Positions 21,908 to 29,443 of a DNA stretch of 38,480 bases are shown here, piece by piece. The position numbers were made by a program, and so were the translations under genes. This stretch comes from Dehalococcoidia bacterium (GTDB taxonomy: Bacteria > Chloroflexota > Dehalococcoidia > GIF9 > AB-539-J10). Location: the NCBI GenBank assembly GCA_030611085.1, contig JAUWQI010000012.1, positions 1 to 38,480 of the forward strand. The letters are read 5' to 3'. A model generated the notes under the pieces. It worked only from the letters and a program-made list of their open reading frames with translations. It did not search any database and was not told the origin of the DNA. The first letter of the stretch is position 1, and each line of letters starts with the position of its first letter.

Positions 21908-22777
21908 GTGAAGATAAAGGACATTATTAAGCGGCAAGGGAAAAGCCTCTCCTTTGAATTCTTTATGCCTAAGGGTGAAGAAGGGAGAAGCTTACTAGTT
22001 GAAACTATTCGAAGATTGGAGGCATTAAGTTCCACTTTTATCTCAGCGACGCAAAGTGCTGGGGACAGCGGTCTAAAGAATACTAGACGCATGGTGGAGT
22101 GCATCAAGGGAGAAACTTCCCTGGAGATTATGCCTCATCTTGCCTGTGTTGGCCGGAGTAAAAGCGAACTTAGGCATACTCTGGAAGATTATAGAGGTCT
22201 TGGCATTGAAAATATTCTAGCTCTGAGAGGAGATCTACTGCAGGGAACAACAAAATTCCCCGAGGGTGGGTTCAGCTATGCTAAAGACTTGGTGAAACTC
22301 GCTGTCTCATTAAAAGCCTTTTCCATTGGGGTGGCAGTCTATCCCGAGGGGCATATGGAATCTCCGAGCCTGGAGGTGGATATGCTCCATACCAAAGAGA
22401 AGATAGATTATGGGGCTGATTTCGCTATCACGCAGATGTTTTTCCAAAATCACTTCTTTTATGATTTCATGGAGAGGGCACAAAAAGCAGGGATACAGAT
22501 TCCAATTATTCCAGGCATAATGCCTATTACCGATATTAATAGGTTGGAGAGGTTTAGCCAATTATGTGGCGCCACTGTGCCCGGTACGCTGGTGGAGAAG
22601 ATGGAAAAGGCGAAAGGTTCCACGGATGATGCTAGAAAAATTGGCATGGAGTTTACTATAAAGCAGTGTGACGACTTATTGAAGAATGGGGTACAGTATC
22701 TTCACTTTTTTACCTTGAATCAAGGTGAGGCTGTAATAAAGATACTTGATAGTCTTGCTCTCAAGCCATTATTGTGA
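21908..22777 (+). CDS. metF: methylenetetrahydrofolate reductase MetF
   Basis: 289 residues from GTG 21908. The TIM-barrel family motifs are present: SFEFFMPKGEEGRSLL (catalytic Glu region), STFISATQSAGDSG, IMPHLACVGRSKSELR, GIENILALRGD (FAD/NADH region), YPEGHMES and FAITQMFFQN. It reduces 5,10-methylene- to 5-methyl-tetrahydrofolate, feeding methionine synthesis and, in acetogenic-type metabolism, the methyl branch of the Wood-Ljungdahl pathway. The choice cannot be made from this window. The ribosome site is poor, and a palindromic repeat lies 50 bases upstream. Confidence 0.94.
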   Translation: MKIKDIIKRQGKSLSFEFFMPKGEEGRSLLVETIRRLEALSSTFISATQSAGDSGLKNTRRMVECIKGETSLEIMPHLACVGRSKSELRHTLEDYRGLGIENILALRGDLLQGTTKFPEGGFSYAKDLVKLAVSLKAFSIGVAVYPEGHMESPSLEVDMLHTKEKIDYGADFAITQMFFQNHFFYDFMERAQKAGIQIPIIPGIMPITDINRLERFSQLCGATVPGTLVEKMEKAKGSTDDARKIGMEFTIKQCDDLLKNGVQYLHFFTLNQGEAVIKILDSLALKPLL

Positions 22778-22784
22778 GCTACTT

Positions 22785-22885
22785 TTGCCATTGCGAGGAA
22801 CGCTGGTGGTTGCGAGGCGTAGCCGAAGCAAACTCGGAGCGGATTCTTCGCTTACGCTCGGAACAGGCTCCGCAATCCCGAGATT
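22785..22885. repeat. second type of palindromic repeat (TTGCGAGG family)
   Basis: CCATTGCGAGGAACGC...GGAGCGGATTCTTCGCTTACGCTCGG...CCGCAATCCCGAG. It shares the TTGCGAGCG-GAGCGAAGCAA unit seen nested in the repeat at 9833-9914. It starts 7 bases after the metF stop. The rest of the gap to 23094 is A-rich and shows no gene. Confidence 0.65.
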
Positions 22886-23094
22886 GTCTCGCCATCATAC
22901 AATTAGTTGGGGACAAGCCCCAACCCTACGATAAGGGAAACCCTAAAGGAAATCAAAAAGCAAAAGTAAAAATGCAAAATGTCAGGGCAACAGTAAATAA
23001 AAGATTAAAATGCAAAAACACAGAGCAAAGGTAAAAACGTTTTTAGGTTTTGAGTTTTGATGTGTGCCAGGCGACTTGCCTGAATAAAAAAGAG

Positions 23095-23126
23095 AGGAGG
23101 GAGACTATTTGTCTCCCTCCTTTTTA
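23095..23126 (-). terminator. strong rho-independent terminator of the Liv substrate-binding gene
   Basis: An 11-base-pair perfect stem, AGGAGGGAGAC / GTCTCCCTCCT, with a 5-base loop. On the minus strand it is followed by CTCTTTTTT, 22 bases after the stop of livK. On the plus strand it is followed by TTTTTA, so it can work in both directions. Confidence 0.85.
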
Positions 23127-23147
23127 CCCTGGTTTATAAGGAAAACA

Positions 23148-24500
23148 TCAATAAGGACCTGCGGGTGGCCAGGTGAAACCTGTTGGTGGCATATGAGGTG
23201 CTTCCTCCCAATCAGACATCGGTTCCGCCTTACCTTCATGATAGCGCACCATATACATAGAATTTACCCCGGCACGGTTGCCGCCGCTAAAATCGACAGG
23301 TCCCATCATCCCGTGAGAGGGGTAATCCGGTCCCATCTTGGATAGACCATGCACAGCTATATCTTCAGGCGTCAGATCCTCAAAGGGCACATCCTCCAGA
23401 GCAAGCTTTATCGCCTCTATAGCTAGAAACGTCTTAACCCACCCTATGCCATAGCTATTGCACATGTGTGTTGATTTACCAGGATAGTTCTGTAGAAAGT
23501 ACTTGCCCATGGACTCCATTGCGGGGTCGGAACACTCTCGGAAACCGAAACCGCCGTACCAATTCTCCATGGTCTCAGCCCCAGCATACTCAAGTGTAGC
23601 TTGGTCGAAAGCATCAGGTGTCGGAGCAGAAAACCAAAATGTTCCTTCAGGCTTGGGGAAGACTTTCTCCTTCCACATTTTTCCCATCCTTGTTGCATCC
23701 TTGGCAAAAACTGTTGGCAGTGGGTTAATGAAGTGGAAAAAGACGTAATCGACTCCCCATTCACTAGCCTGGTTAACCTGGAGGGTAGCAGTAGTCATAC
23801 TAATTGGAACAAAGAGCTTCTTGGGGGGAGCCCATTCCCATCCTATGCTCTCGGCATAGGCAACGACTTCAGAAGTAAAGTTAGCCCGACCATATGGGTG
23901 GTCAGGAGATATAAACAAACAGCGAGGAGCCCTATCGGGCACCTTGCCTTCTGCCCGGAACTCTTCCCACCTGGCCATAAAGAACTTAAGCCCAAAGGCG
24001 TACTCATCTGGGTACGTGGGTCGCGTGATAAAGTAATACTTCGGTGGCCAAAAGACGGAGTTCGGACTGGAACAACTGAAGACGGGCATTTTGTCTCTAT
24101 TTGACGTCTCAGTCGTAGCCACGGCGCAAGGGGATATCTCGGTTGTCATACATATAGCGCCCTTGCTTTTAAGTTCCTCATAACCACTTACACACTTGGG
24201 GGTGTCGTAGTGTGAATCAATCACATCAACAACTATCTTAATCCCCTTCAAATAGTCAACGTCATTGGCATAGCGAACATACCCTATTCCGCCCGCCGCA
24301 ATTATTCTGCCTGAACTAGACGCTGCTCCTGTAAGGTCAGCCATGTGACCTATATGTAATACTTTTTCTACTGGTGGTGGTGGCGGTGGCGGCGTTATCG
24401 GTCCTGGTTCTTCCTTAGGGGCACAGCCAATAATAAACGATGCCACTAATACAACCAGAACAGAAACCGTCGCCAACCCTCTCTTACTGAACTTCCTCAT
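23148..24500 (-). CDS. livK: Liv-type ABC transporter substrate-binding lipoprotein
   Basis: 450 residues. It has a lipoprotein signal peptide: basic start MRKFSKRG, hydrophobic core and lipobox FIIGC, with Cys26 as the lipidated residue. A proline run linker follows (seven prolines near residue 37). The periplasmic-binding type 1 fold begins at VLHIGHMADLTGAASSSG and shows PVFSCSSPNSVFWPPKYYF and ISPDHPYGRANFTSE. It is the external receptor for the permease and ATPases encoded upstream. The ligand may be an amino acid, amide, urea or carboxylate; the family does not tell. AGGAGGTGA precedes the start. It has its own promoter. Confidence 0.93.
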   Translation of the reverse strand: MRKFSKRGLATVSVLVVLVASFIIGCAPKEEPGPITPPPPPPPVEKVLHIGHMADLTGAASSSGRIIAAGGIGYVRYANDVDYLKGIKIVVDVIDSHYDTPKCVSGYEELKSKGAICMTTEISPCAVATTETSNRDKMPVFSCSSPNSVFWPPKYYFITRPTYPDEYAFGLKFFMARWEEFRAEGKVPDRAPRCLFISPDHPYGRANFTSEVVAYAESIGWEWAPPKKLFVPISMTTATLQVNQASEWGVDYVFFHFINPLPTVFAKDATRMGKMWKEKVFPKPEGTFWFSAPTPDAFDQATLEYAGAETMENWYGGFGFRECSDPAMESMGKYFLQNYPGKSTHMCNSYGIGWVKTFLAIEAIKLALEDVPFEDLTPEDIAVHGLSKMGPDYPSHGMMGPVDFSGGNRAGVNSMYMVRYHEGKAEPMSDWEEAPHMPPTGFTWPPAGPY

Positions 24501-24662
24501 TCTATATCACCTCCTATGAAAGTATAGACCGAGTTTTAACTGACCAATTCTTTCTCTAGTGCATCACCTCCTTTGCTCCTGGTCTTAGGCCTTATTAAGA
24601 TATCCTTCTGTCTGCTGGGCCATAACACCATATAATAACTTGCGAGCCCTAACCCTTAATTG

Positions 24663-24691
24663 ATTCTATATTTACAAGGGGGAAAAGTCAA
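24663..24691 (-). promoter_or_regulatory. sigma-70-type promoter of livK
   Basis: On the minus strand TTGACT (24686-24691) and TAGAAT (24663-24668) are separated by 17 bases. The leader to the livK start is about 155 bases. It contains an orphan AAAGGAGGTGATG (24562-24574 on the plus strand) followed by a stop after two codons, and I see no gene there. A separate promoter fits the higher demand for binding protein than for permease. Confidence 0.6.
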
Positions 24692-24736
24692 TAGATTCCC
24701 CCGGTATTGACAAAAGATTTGTATTTTGAGGCGCAT

Positions 24737-25525
24737 TCAACCTAGCCATCTCTTTCTTCTTCTATAATGCTTTACTTCCCTGTAGCTTTTTCTCTTACCT
24801 ACCTCATTCAAGCCAAGGTAAAATTCCTTTATATCCTCGTTATTCTTGAGCTTCTCTGCTGCACCATCAAGAACTACCCTACCATTCTCCATTACATAAC
24901 CGTAATTAGCTAGAGAGAGGGCAGCCAGGGCGTTCTGCTCCACCAAGAGCAAGGCGGTTTTGGCACCTTGATTGATGCTTTTCAAAATGCCGAAAATTTC
25001 CTCCACCAGCAGAGGGGCTAAGCCCAGGGATGGCTCATCCAAAAGCATCAAAGTGGGGCGAGCCATTAAACCTCTCCCGATAACCAGCATTTGCTGCTCT
25101 CCCCCGGAGCAATAACCAGCAGTGCTATTGCGGACATCCCTGAGTCTGGGGAAGTATCCATAGACCCTTTCCAGGTTCTTTTTAGCATCACCACTTACCT
25201 TGTATCCTCCCACTCTCAGATTTTCCTCTACAGTAAGGTGCTCCAATGTCCTCCTCCCTTCCATAACCTGGGCAATTCCCAGACCAACTGTTACCTCTGC
25301 ATCTCCATTCTCTATTCTTTTTCCGTTAAACATAATGCTGCCCTCGGTTACCTTTCCCAGCTCCGTGGCCAGCATTCCCGATATAGCCTTAAGGGTGGTA
25401 GTTTTGCCAGCACCGTTGTTGCCCATAAGAGAAACTATTTCTTCATCTGGCACTTCCAAAGAAACACCTCTTAAGACCAGGATAATATCGCTATATTTGA
25501 CCTCGATATTATTTATTGCCAGCAT
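24737..25525 (-). CDS. livF: Liv-type ABC transporter ATPase LivF
   Basis: 262 residues. Walker A GNNGAGKTT (about 36-44), Q-loop region VMEGRRTLEHLTVEENL, ABC signature YCSGGEQQMLVIGRGLM, Walker B LMLLDEPSLGLAP, and H-loop region replaced by the LivF-type LLVEQNALAAL. Family length is about 235; the extra tail (RKSYREVKHYRRRKRW) is basic and unusual. It powers import together with LivG. It is the last gene before the separate livK unit and starts 26 bases after livM. Confidence 0.95.
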   Translation of the reverse strand: MLAINNIEVKYSDIILVLRGVSLEVPDEEIVSLMGNNGAGKTTTLKAISGMLATELGKVTEGSIMFNGKRIENGDAEVTVGLGIAQVMEGRRTLEHLTVEENLRVGGYKVSGDAKKNLERVYGYFPRLRDVRNSTAGYCSGGEQQMLVIGRGLMARPTLMLLDEPSLGLAPLLVEEIFGILKSINQGAKTALLLVEQNALAALSLANYGYVMENGRVVLDGAAEKLKNNEDIKEFYLGLNEVGKRKSYREVKHYRRRKRWLG

Positions 25526-25551
25526 TTCTCACCTCCATTCCATTAGCTTAC

Positions 25552-26604
25552 TCAATAGGCAAAGGGCCATAGGCGGTACCAAGATTTAAAAATTTCCCAG
25601 CGGTGGTATAAGCCTCGGGGTTCAAAAATGAGGAAGAGAATAATAATTAAGCCATAAGTAAACGGACCTATCCCAAAGCCAGCTGTTCCCATTCCCGCAG
25701 GCATTAGCAGAGTTGCAAGAGGGGCGAGGTACATATAGGTTAACTGGGAGAACACTCTCAAGAAAACCACTCCCATAATGGTCCCTGCCACACTCCCCAG
25801 ACCGCCTACAATCAGGAAACCCAGGCACCATACCGAGTCCATAAAGGGATACTCGTCGATGTGAGCGTGTGTTATATAACCAAGCATCAGACCACCAGCA
25901 AGCCCGGCATACACGGCGCAAATGAAGAAAGCAATCAGCTTATAGCGAAAGACATCCACCCCCATCATCTCAGCAGCAAGGTCGTTGTCCCTTATAGCTA
26001 TAAAGGCTCTGCCTGGCTTGGTCCTGACGATATTCTTGGTGATAATAGTCATGATTATCACTACACCCATGATGAGGTAAAAGAAATTGTGGTGCGAATC
26101 AAAAGTTACACTCCCTATATGGGGAGGAGCTATATTTAGCCCCATAGTGCCCTGCAAGGCTGGTATATGCAATATGACAAATAGAATGATAAAGTGGGCT
26201 GCCAGAGTTATTATAGCCAGATAAAACCCCTTGACTCTAAGGGAAGGAATGCCAAAAATTAGACCTATCCCTCCAGTGAAGAAAGCTGCGACAATCAGGG
26301 CAGGCCAGTACGACAACCCGCCATAATTAACCAAAGCAGCGCAGGAAAAAGCACCCGCAGCCATAAAACCGGCTTGCCCCAGGGATATCTGCCCACAATA
26401 TCCCGTGAGGAGGCTGAGCCCCAGAGCAGCTACAATCCAGATTCCAATAAAATTGGCTACGATTAACCAGGTGTTGGAAAGGTAGGAAGGAAGGGTAAAA
26501 AGCAGAACAATAGCAGCTATCGCCAGCCCCCAATGTGTGCGGGTGCGTAGTATAGCCATATCCTCTCTATATTCTGCATTAAAAGTCCCGCAAGGTAATC
26601 CCAT
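25552..26604 (-). CDS. livM: Liv-type ABC transporter permease LivM
   Basis: 350 residues with about nine membrane helices. Typical motifs: GLSLLTGYCGQISLGQAGFM, the cytosolic coupling region GRAFIAIRDNDLAAEMMGVD (EAA-like loop) and VWCLGFLIVGGLGSVAGTIMG. The start at 26604 has AAAGGAT about 9 bases upstream; an internal ATG at 26559 (MAILRTRTHW) is the alternative. It lies 28 bases after livH in a single transcript. Confidence 0.94.
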   Translation of the reverse strand: MGLPCGTFNAEYREDMAILRTRTHWGLAIAAIVLLFTLPSYLSNTWLIVANFIGIWIVAALGLSLLTGYCGQISLGQAGFMAAGAFSCAALVNYGGLSYWPALIVAAFFTGGIGLIFGIPSLRVKGFYLAIITLAAHFIILFVILHIPALQGTMGLNIAPPHIGSVTFDSHHNFFYLIMGVVIIMTIITKNIVRTKPGRAFIAIRDNDLAAEMMGVDVFRYKLIAFFICAVYAGLAGGLMLGYITHAHIDEYPFMDSVWCLGFLIVGGLGSVAGTIMGVVFLRVFSQLTYMYLAPLATLLMPAGMGTAGFGIGPFTYGLIIILFLIFEPRGLYHRWEIFKSWYRLWPFAY

Positions 26605-26632
26605 AGCTCTTACATCCTTTCTGTTATTATTA

Positions 26633-27523
26633 TTACACTCGTTCTATTCTCTCCAAGCCGAAGAGGCCATAAGGACGGAAATAAATAATGATACACATTA
26701 TTATGAGAGGGAACACATCCATGAGCCCACCCCCTATGTAGGGGTCTATGTATGCCCCTGCCAGTTGCTCCAGCACTCCCACCATTAAGCCAGCGATGAG
26801 AGCCCCAGGGATGGAGTCTAGCCCCCCAATAATAGCAACAGCTATAGCCTTTATGCCAATTTGCCAGATGCCAAGCTCAAGCCCGTTCATGCTCCCTAAG
26901 ATGAAGCCAGCAACCAAAGAAATTAAGGTGGCAAGAGCCCAAACGGCAGCAAAGACAAACATTACAGGCACGCCGAGGACTTTAGCCACCTGGTGGTCCT
27001 CAGCGGTGGCTCGCATACCAAGCCCTAATTTGGCATACTTAAAGAACAGGGCACAAAGCCCAAATAAAACCAGCGTTACTATAAAACCCAGTGTATGCGG
27101 CTTAAGAAGCACAATCTGACCAATATGCAGTGCCCCGGCACTGATACCTAGAGGGTCAAAATTTCTGCATCCTCCTATGTCTCCCCACACCATTATGCAT
27201 AAGCCTTGAATTAAACCCAGAAGGGCAATAGTCACCATAACTGGGGCGATAAGAGGCTGTCCTACCAGGGGATGCATGAAAAGTCGGTTAATTGCAAGTC
27301 CAAGGCCGATGGCTACTCCTGCAGAGAGCAAAAGACCTGCCCATATGGGAAAAGTTCCAAGGGATATCACTGCATGGCAAAGATAGATAGTCAGCATCAC
27401 TATACTGCCCTGAGCAAAGTTAATCACTTTCGTCGCTTTGTAAACCAATACAAATGCCAGAGCGATCAATCCATATATTGCCCCTATTTGCAAACCCCAG
27501 AGGCATATTTGAAGAGTATTCAT
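26633..27523 (-). CDS. livH: Liv-type ABC transporter permease LivH
   Basis: 296 residues with about eight helices. The start GLQIGAIYGLIALAFVLVYKAT and KVINFAQGSIVML is the LivH hallmark. The coupling loop reads MRATAEDHQVAKVLGVPV, and the end GGLDSIPGALIAGLMVGVLE is conserved. The ATG follows the livG stop codon directly, with AAAGGAGG located inside livG, so translation should be coupled. Confidence 0.95.
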   Translation of the reverse strand: MNTLQICLWGLQIGAIYGLIALAFVLVYKATKVINFAQGSIVMLTIYLCHAVISLGTFPIWAGLLLSAGVAIGLGLAINRLFMHPLVGQPLIAPVMVTIALLGLIQGLCIMVWGDIGGCRNFDPLGISAGALHIGQIVLLKPHTLGFIVTLVLFGLCALFFKYAKLGLGMRATAEDHQVAKVLGVPVMFVFAAVWALATLISLVAGFILGSMNGLELGIWQIGIKAIAVAIIGGLDSIPGALIAGLMVGVLEQLAGAYIDPYIGGGLMDVFPLIIMCIIIYFRPYGLFGLERIERV

Positions 27524-28327
27524 TTAACCCTCCTTTGGCTTACCCAGGTAAGCGGCAAGCACCTTCTCATCCTCCTTGATTTCTGCTGGAGAGCCCTCAG
27601 CGATTTTCTGGCCAAAATCCAGCGCAACTATCCTTTCGGCAATATCCATAACTAGCCCCATATCATGCTCTACGAGGAGGATGGTGGTTCCTTGCATGTC
27701 GTGGACATCCAGAATATAGCGAGCCATATCCTCCTTCTCCTCTACATTCATTCCTGCCATAGGCTCGTCAAGAAGAAGAAGTCTTGGTTCTAATGCCAGG
27801 GCTCTCCCCAGCTCGACTTTCTTGCGTTGACCGTAAGGTAGAGCTCCTACGGGTTTTTTCCTCATTGGCTCTAAATCCAGGAGGTCAATGATATCTTCTA
27901 CTCTCTTGCGGTGCTCAATCTCTTCATTGTGGGCCCAGCCAAAGTAGATTGCTCCTTTTAAAGTGCCGTATTTTAGCTTAGCATGTCTGGCGGCCATCAA
28001 ATTCTCTAAAGTGCTCATACCGGTGTAAAGGGCAAGATTTTGGAATGTCCGAGATATACCCATCTCGGCTATCTTATGAGGTGCTAAGTGAGTGATTTCC
28101 TTGTCTTCAAAGTATATCCTCCCCTTTTGGGGACGGTAGAATCCATCTATGCAGTTAATCATGCAGGTCTTACCGGCACCATTAGGCCCGATGAGGGCTA
28201 ATATCTCTCCTTCCCTTATTTCTAAACTCACTCCCATTAAAGCCCTAACGCCACCAAAAGTAAGATCTATGTCGTCGGCATGAAGTTTAATCTTGTTAGA
28301 ATTATCCAAGAGCTTACCCCTTTCCAT
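27524..28327 (-). CDS. livG: Liv-type ABC transporter ATPase LivG
   Basis: 267 residues. Walker A GPNGAGKTC, the LivG-type ISRTFQNLALYTGMSTLENL, the family-specific signature LPYGQRKKVELGRALA (with Y-G-Q-R in place of S-G-G-E), Walker B LLLLDEPMAGM and the H-loop LLVEHDMGLVM. It is the first gene of livG-H-M-F. No Shine-Dalgarno precedes the ATG, so the 25-base leader may be read inefficiently or by a different mode. Confidence 0.95.
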   Translation of the reverse strand: MERGKLLDNSNKIKLHADDIDLTFGGVRALMGVSLEIREGEILALIGPNGAGKTCMINCIDGFYRPQKGRIYFEDKEITHLAPHKIAEMGISRTFQNLALYTGMSTLENLMAARHAKLKYGTLKGAIYFGWAHNEEIEHRKRVEDIIDLLDLEPMRKKPVGALPYGQRKKVELGRALALEPRLLLLDEPMAGMNVEEKEDMARYILDVHDMQGTTILLVEHDMGLVMDIAERIVALDFGQKIAEGSPAEIKEDEKVLAAYLGKPKEG

Positions 28328-28358
28328 TTATTATTAGCGGATTTAACTTACATTATAT

Positions 28359-28389
28359 AGTATAACAAGAAATGTAGAGGAAAAGTCAA
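28359..28389 (-). promoter_or_regulatory. candidate promoter of livGHMF
   Basis: On the minus strand TTGACT (28384-28389) and TATACT (28359-28364), spacer 19 bases, which is long for sigma-70. A TATAAT (28352-28357) also occurs in the same AT-rich stretch. It is divergent from the sirtuin promoter. Confidence 0.45.
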
Positions 28390-28423
28390 GGGGTGTGCAT
28401 CAAAAAATTTAAAATTCGAGCCA

Positions 28424-28452
28424 TTGCCTAACTTTCTTCCCTATGGTAATAT
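28424..28452 (+). promoter_or_regulatory. candidate promoter of the sirtuin gene
   Basis: TTGCCT (28424-28429) and TAATAT (28447-28452) with a 17-base spacer, ending 31 bases before the start codon. The AGGGAGG ribosome site is at 28468-28474. Confidence 0.5.
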
Positions 28453-28483
28453 ATGTCGATATTACAAAGGGAGGAAGTAAGTG

Positions 28484-29275
28484 ATGGAGAAATTAAATCA
28501 TTCCATTGATGTATTCTCCGATTTAATTATAGCGGCTAAAAGGGTTGTGGTCTTTACTGGTGCGGGGGTAAGCACTGAGTCAGGCATACCAGATTTTCGC
28601 AGTCCTGGAGGAATTTGGAGCAAATATGACCCTGAGGATTTCACTTATCAAAAGTTTCTCAGCAGCCCGGAGGCTCGCAAGATACATTGGAAGATGCTCG
28701 GTGAAGGTGGACTGACCGCAGAAGCTGAACCAAATCCGGCTCATTATGCCATTGCTGAGCTCCACCGCTTAGGCAAATTGGACTGTGTCATTACCCAAAA
28801 TGTGGACAATCTTCACCAAAAAGCGGGTGTTCCCGAGGACAAGGTATTTGAACTCCACGGAAATATGCAACGGGTTATATGCTTAAGCTGCCAGCGGCAT
28901 TTTCCCATGAAAGAAATATTACAGAGGATAGAAGAAGGAACTGAGGTTCCTGATTGTCCCTATTGCCATGGTATTGTGAAGCCAGATGCCGTTTTCTTTG
29001 GTGAGGCACTGCCACAGGAAACTTTAATGGAAGCTAGCCGCCACTCACGGGACTGCGACCTTTTTATCGTTATAGGCTCCACCCTTGTTGTTTACCCCGC
29101 TGCCTATATGCCGACATATGCTAGGGAAGCTGGCGCTAAACTGGTTATCGCTAACTTGACATCAACGCCGCTTGACCATTATGCTACATTGGTTATTCAT
29201 GGCAAAGCTGGTGAGATAATGTCCGAAGTGACGGAAAAAGTAAGAAGTAGAATATCTTCCAGTGGGAAGATGTAG
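28484..29275 (+). CDS. cobB: NAD-dependent protein deacylase (sirtuin, CobB-like)
   Basis: 263 residues from ATG 28484. The NAD site FTGAGVSTESGIPDFRSPGG (about 24-43), TQNVDNLHQKAG and the catalytic histidine in ELHGNM are intact. Four zinc cysteines occur as CLSC and CPYC. Then come KPDAVFFGEALP and VIGSTLVVYPAA. It removes acyl groups from lysines using NAD, commonly controlling acyl-CoA synthetases; a link to the acyl-CoA genes nearby is inference. GTG 28481 is a possible alternative start. Confidence 0.95.
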   Translation: MEKLNHSIDVFSDLIIAAKRVVVFTGAGVSTESGIPDFRSPGGIWSKYDPEDFTYQKFLSSPEARKIHWKMLGEGGLTAEAEPNPAHYAIAELHRLGKLDCVITQNVDNLHQKAGVPEDKVFELHGNMQRVICLSCQRHFPMKEILQRIEEGTEVPDCPYCHGIVKPDAVFFGEALPQETLMEASRHSRDCDLFIVIGSTLVVYPAAYMPTYAREAGAKLVIANLTSTPLDHYATLVIHGKAGEIMSEVTEKVRSRISSSGKM

Positions 29276-29300
29276 CTACGGTTAGAAGCTATTTAAAAAT

Positions 29301-29351
29301 GTAGTTGCCCAACGAATTGGGCAATGAGAGAGTGATAAATCAGGCAACTAC
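29301..29351. repeat. compound hairpin repeat (AGTTGCC family), copy 3, in the mutase leader
   Basis: Outer perfect arms GTAGTTGCC (29301-29309) and GGCAACTAC (29343-29351). Inner hairpin GCCCAA-CGAA-TTGGGC. The right part, TGATAAATCAGGCAACT (29333-29349), is the reverse complement of 7524-7540. It lies in the 168-base gap before the mutase. It lacks the conserved boxes of a cobalamin riboswitch. Confidence 0.6.
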
Positions 29352-29443
29352 GAAAGTTTGGAGGTGAAGCCTTTTCAAAATGTTCAAATCGAGTAGAAAA
29401 ACAAAATTAAACAGCCAAGCAATTTTAGAGAAGGAGGTTAGAT

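Noticed and set aside
22774-23034. Open frames after metF with repeated charged residues
   Set aside because: They are translations of the palindromic repeat and A-rich spacer, with no ribosome site or domain.
29276-29443. Cobalamin riboswitch in front of the B12 mutase
   Set aside because: No B12-box-like conserved core is present; the structure there is explained by the dispersed hairpin repeat family.
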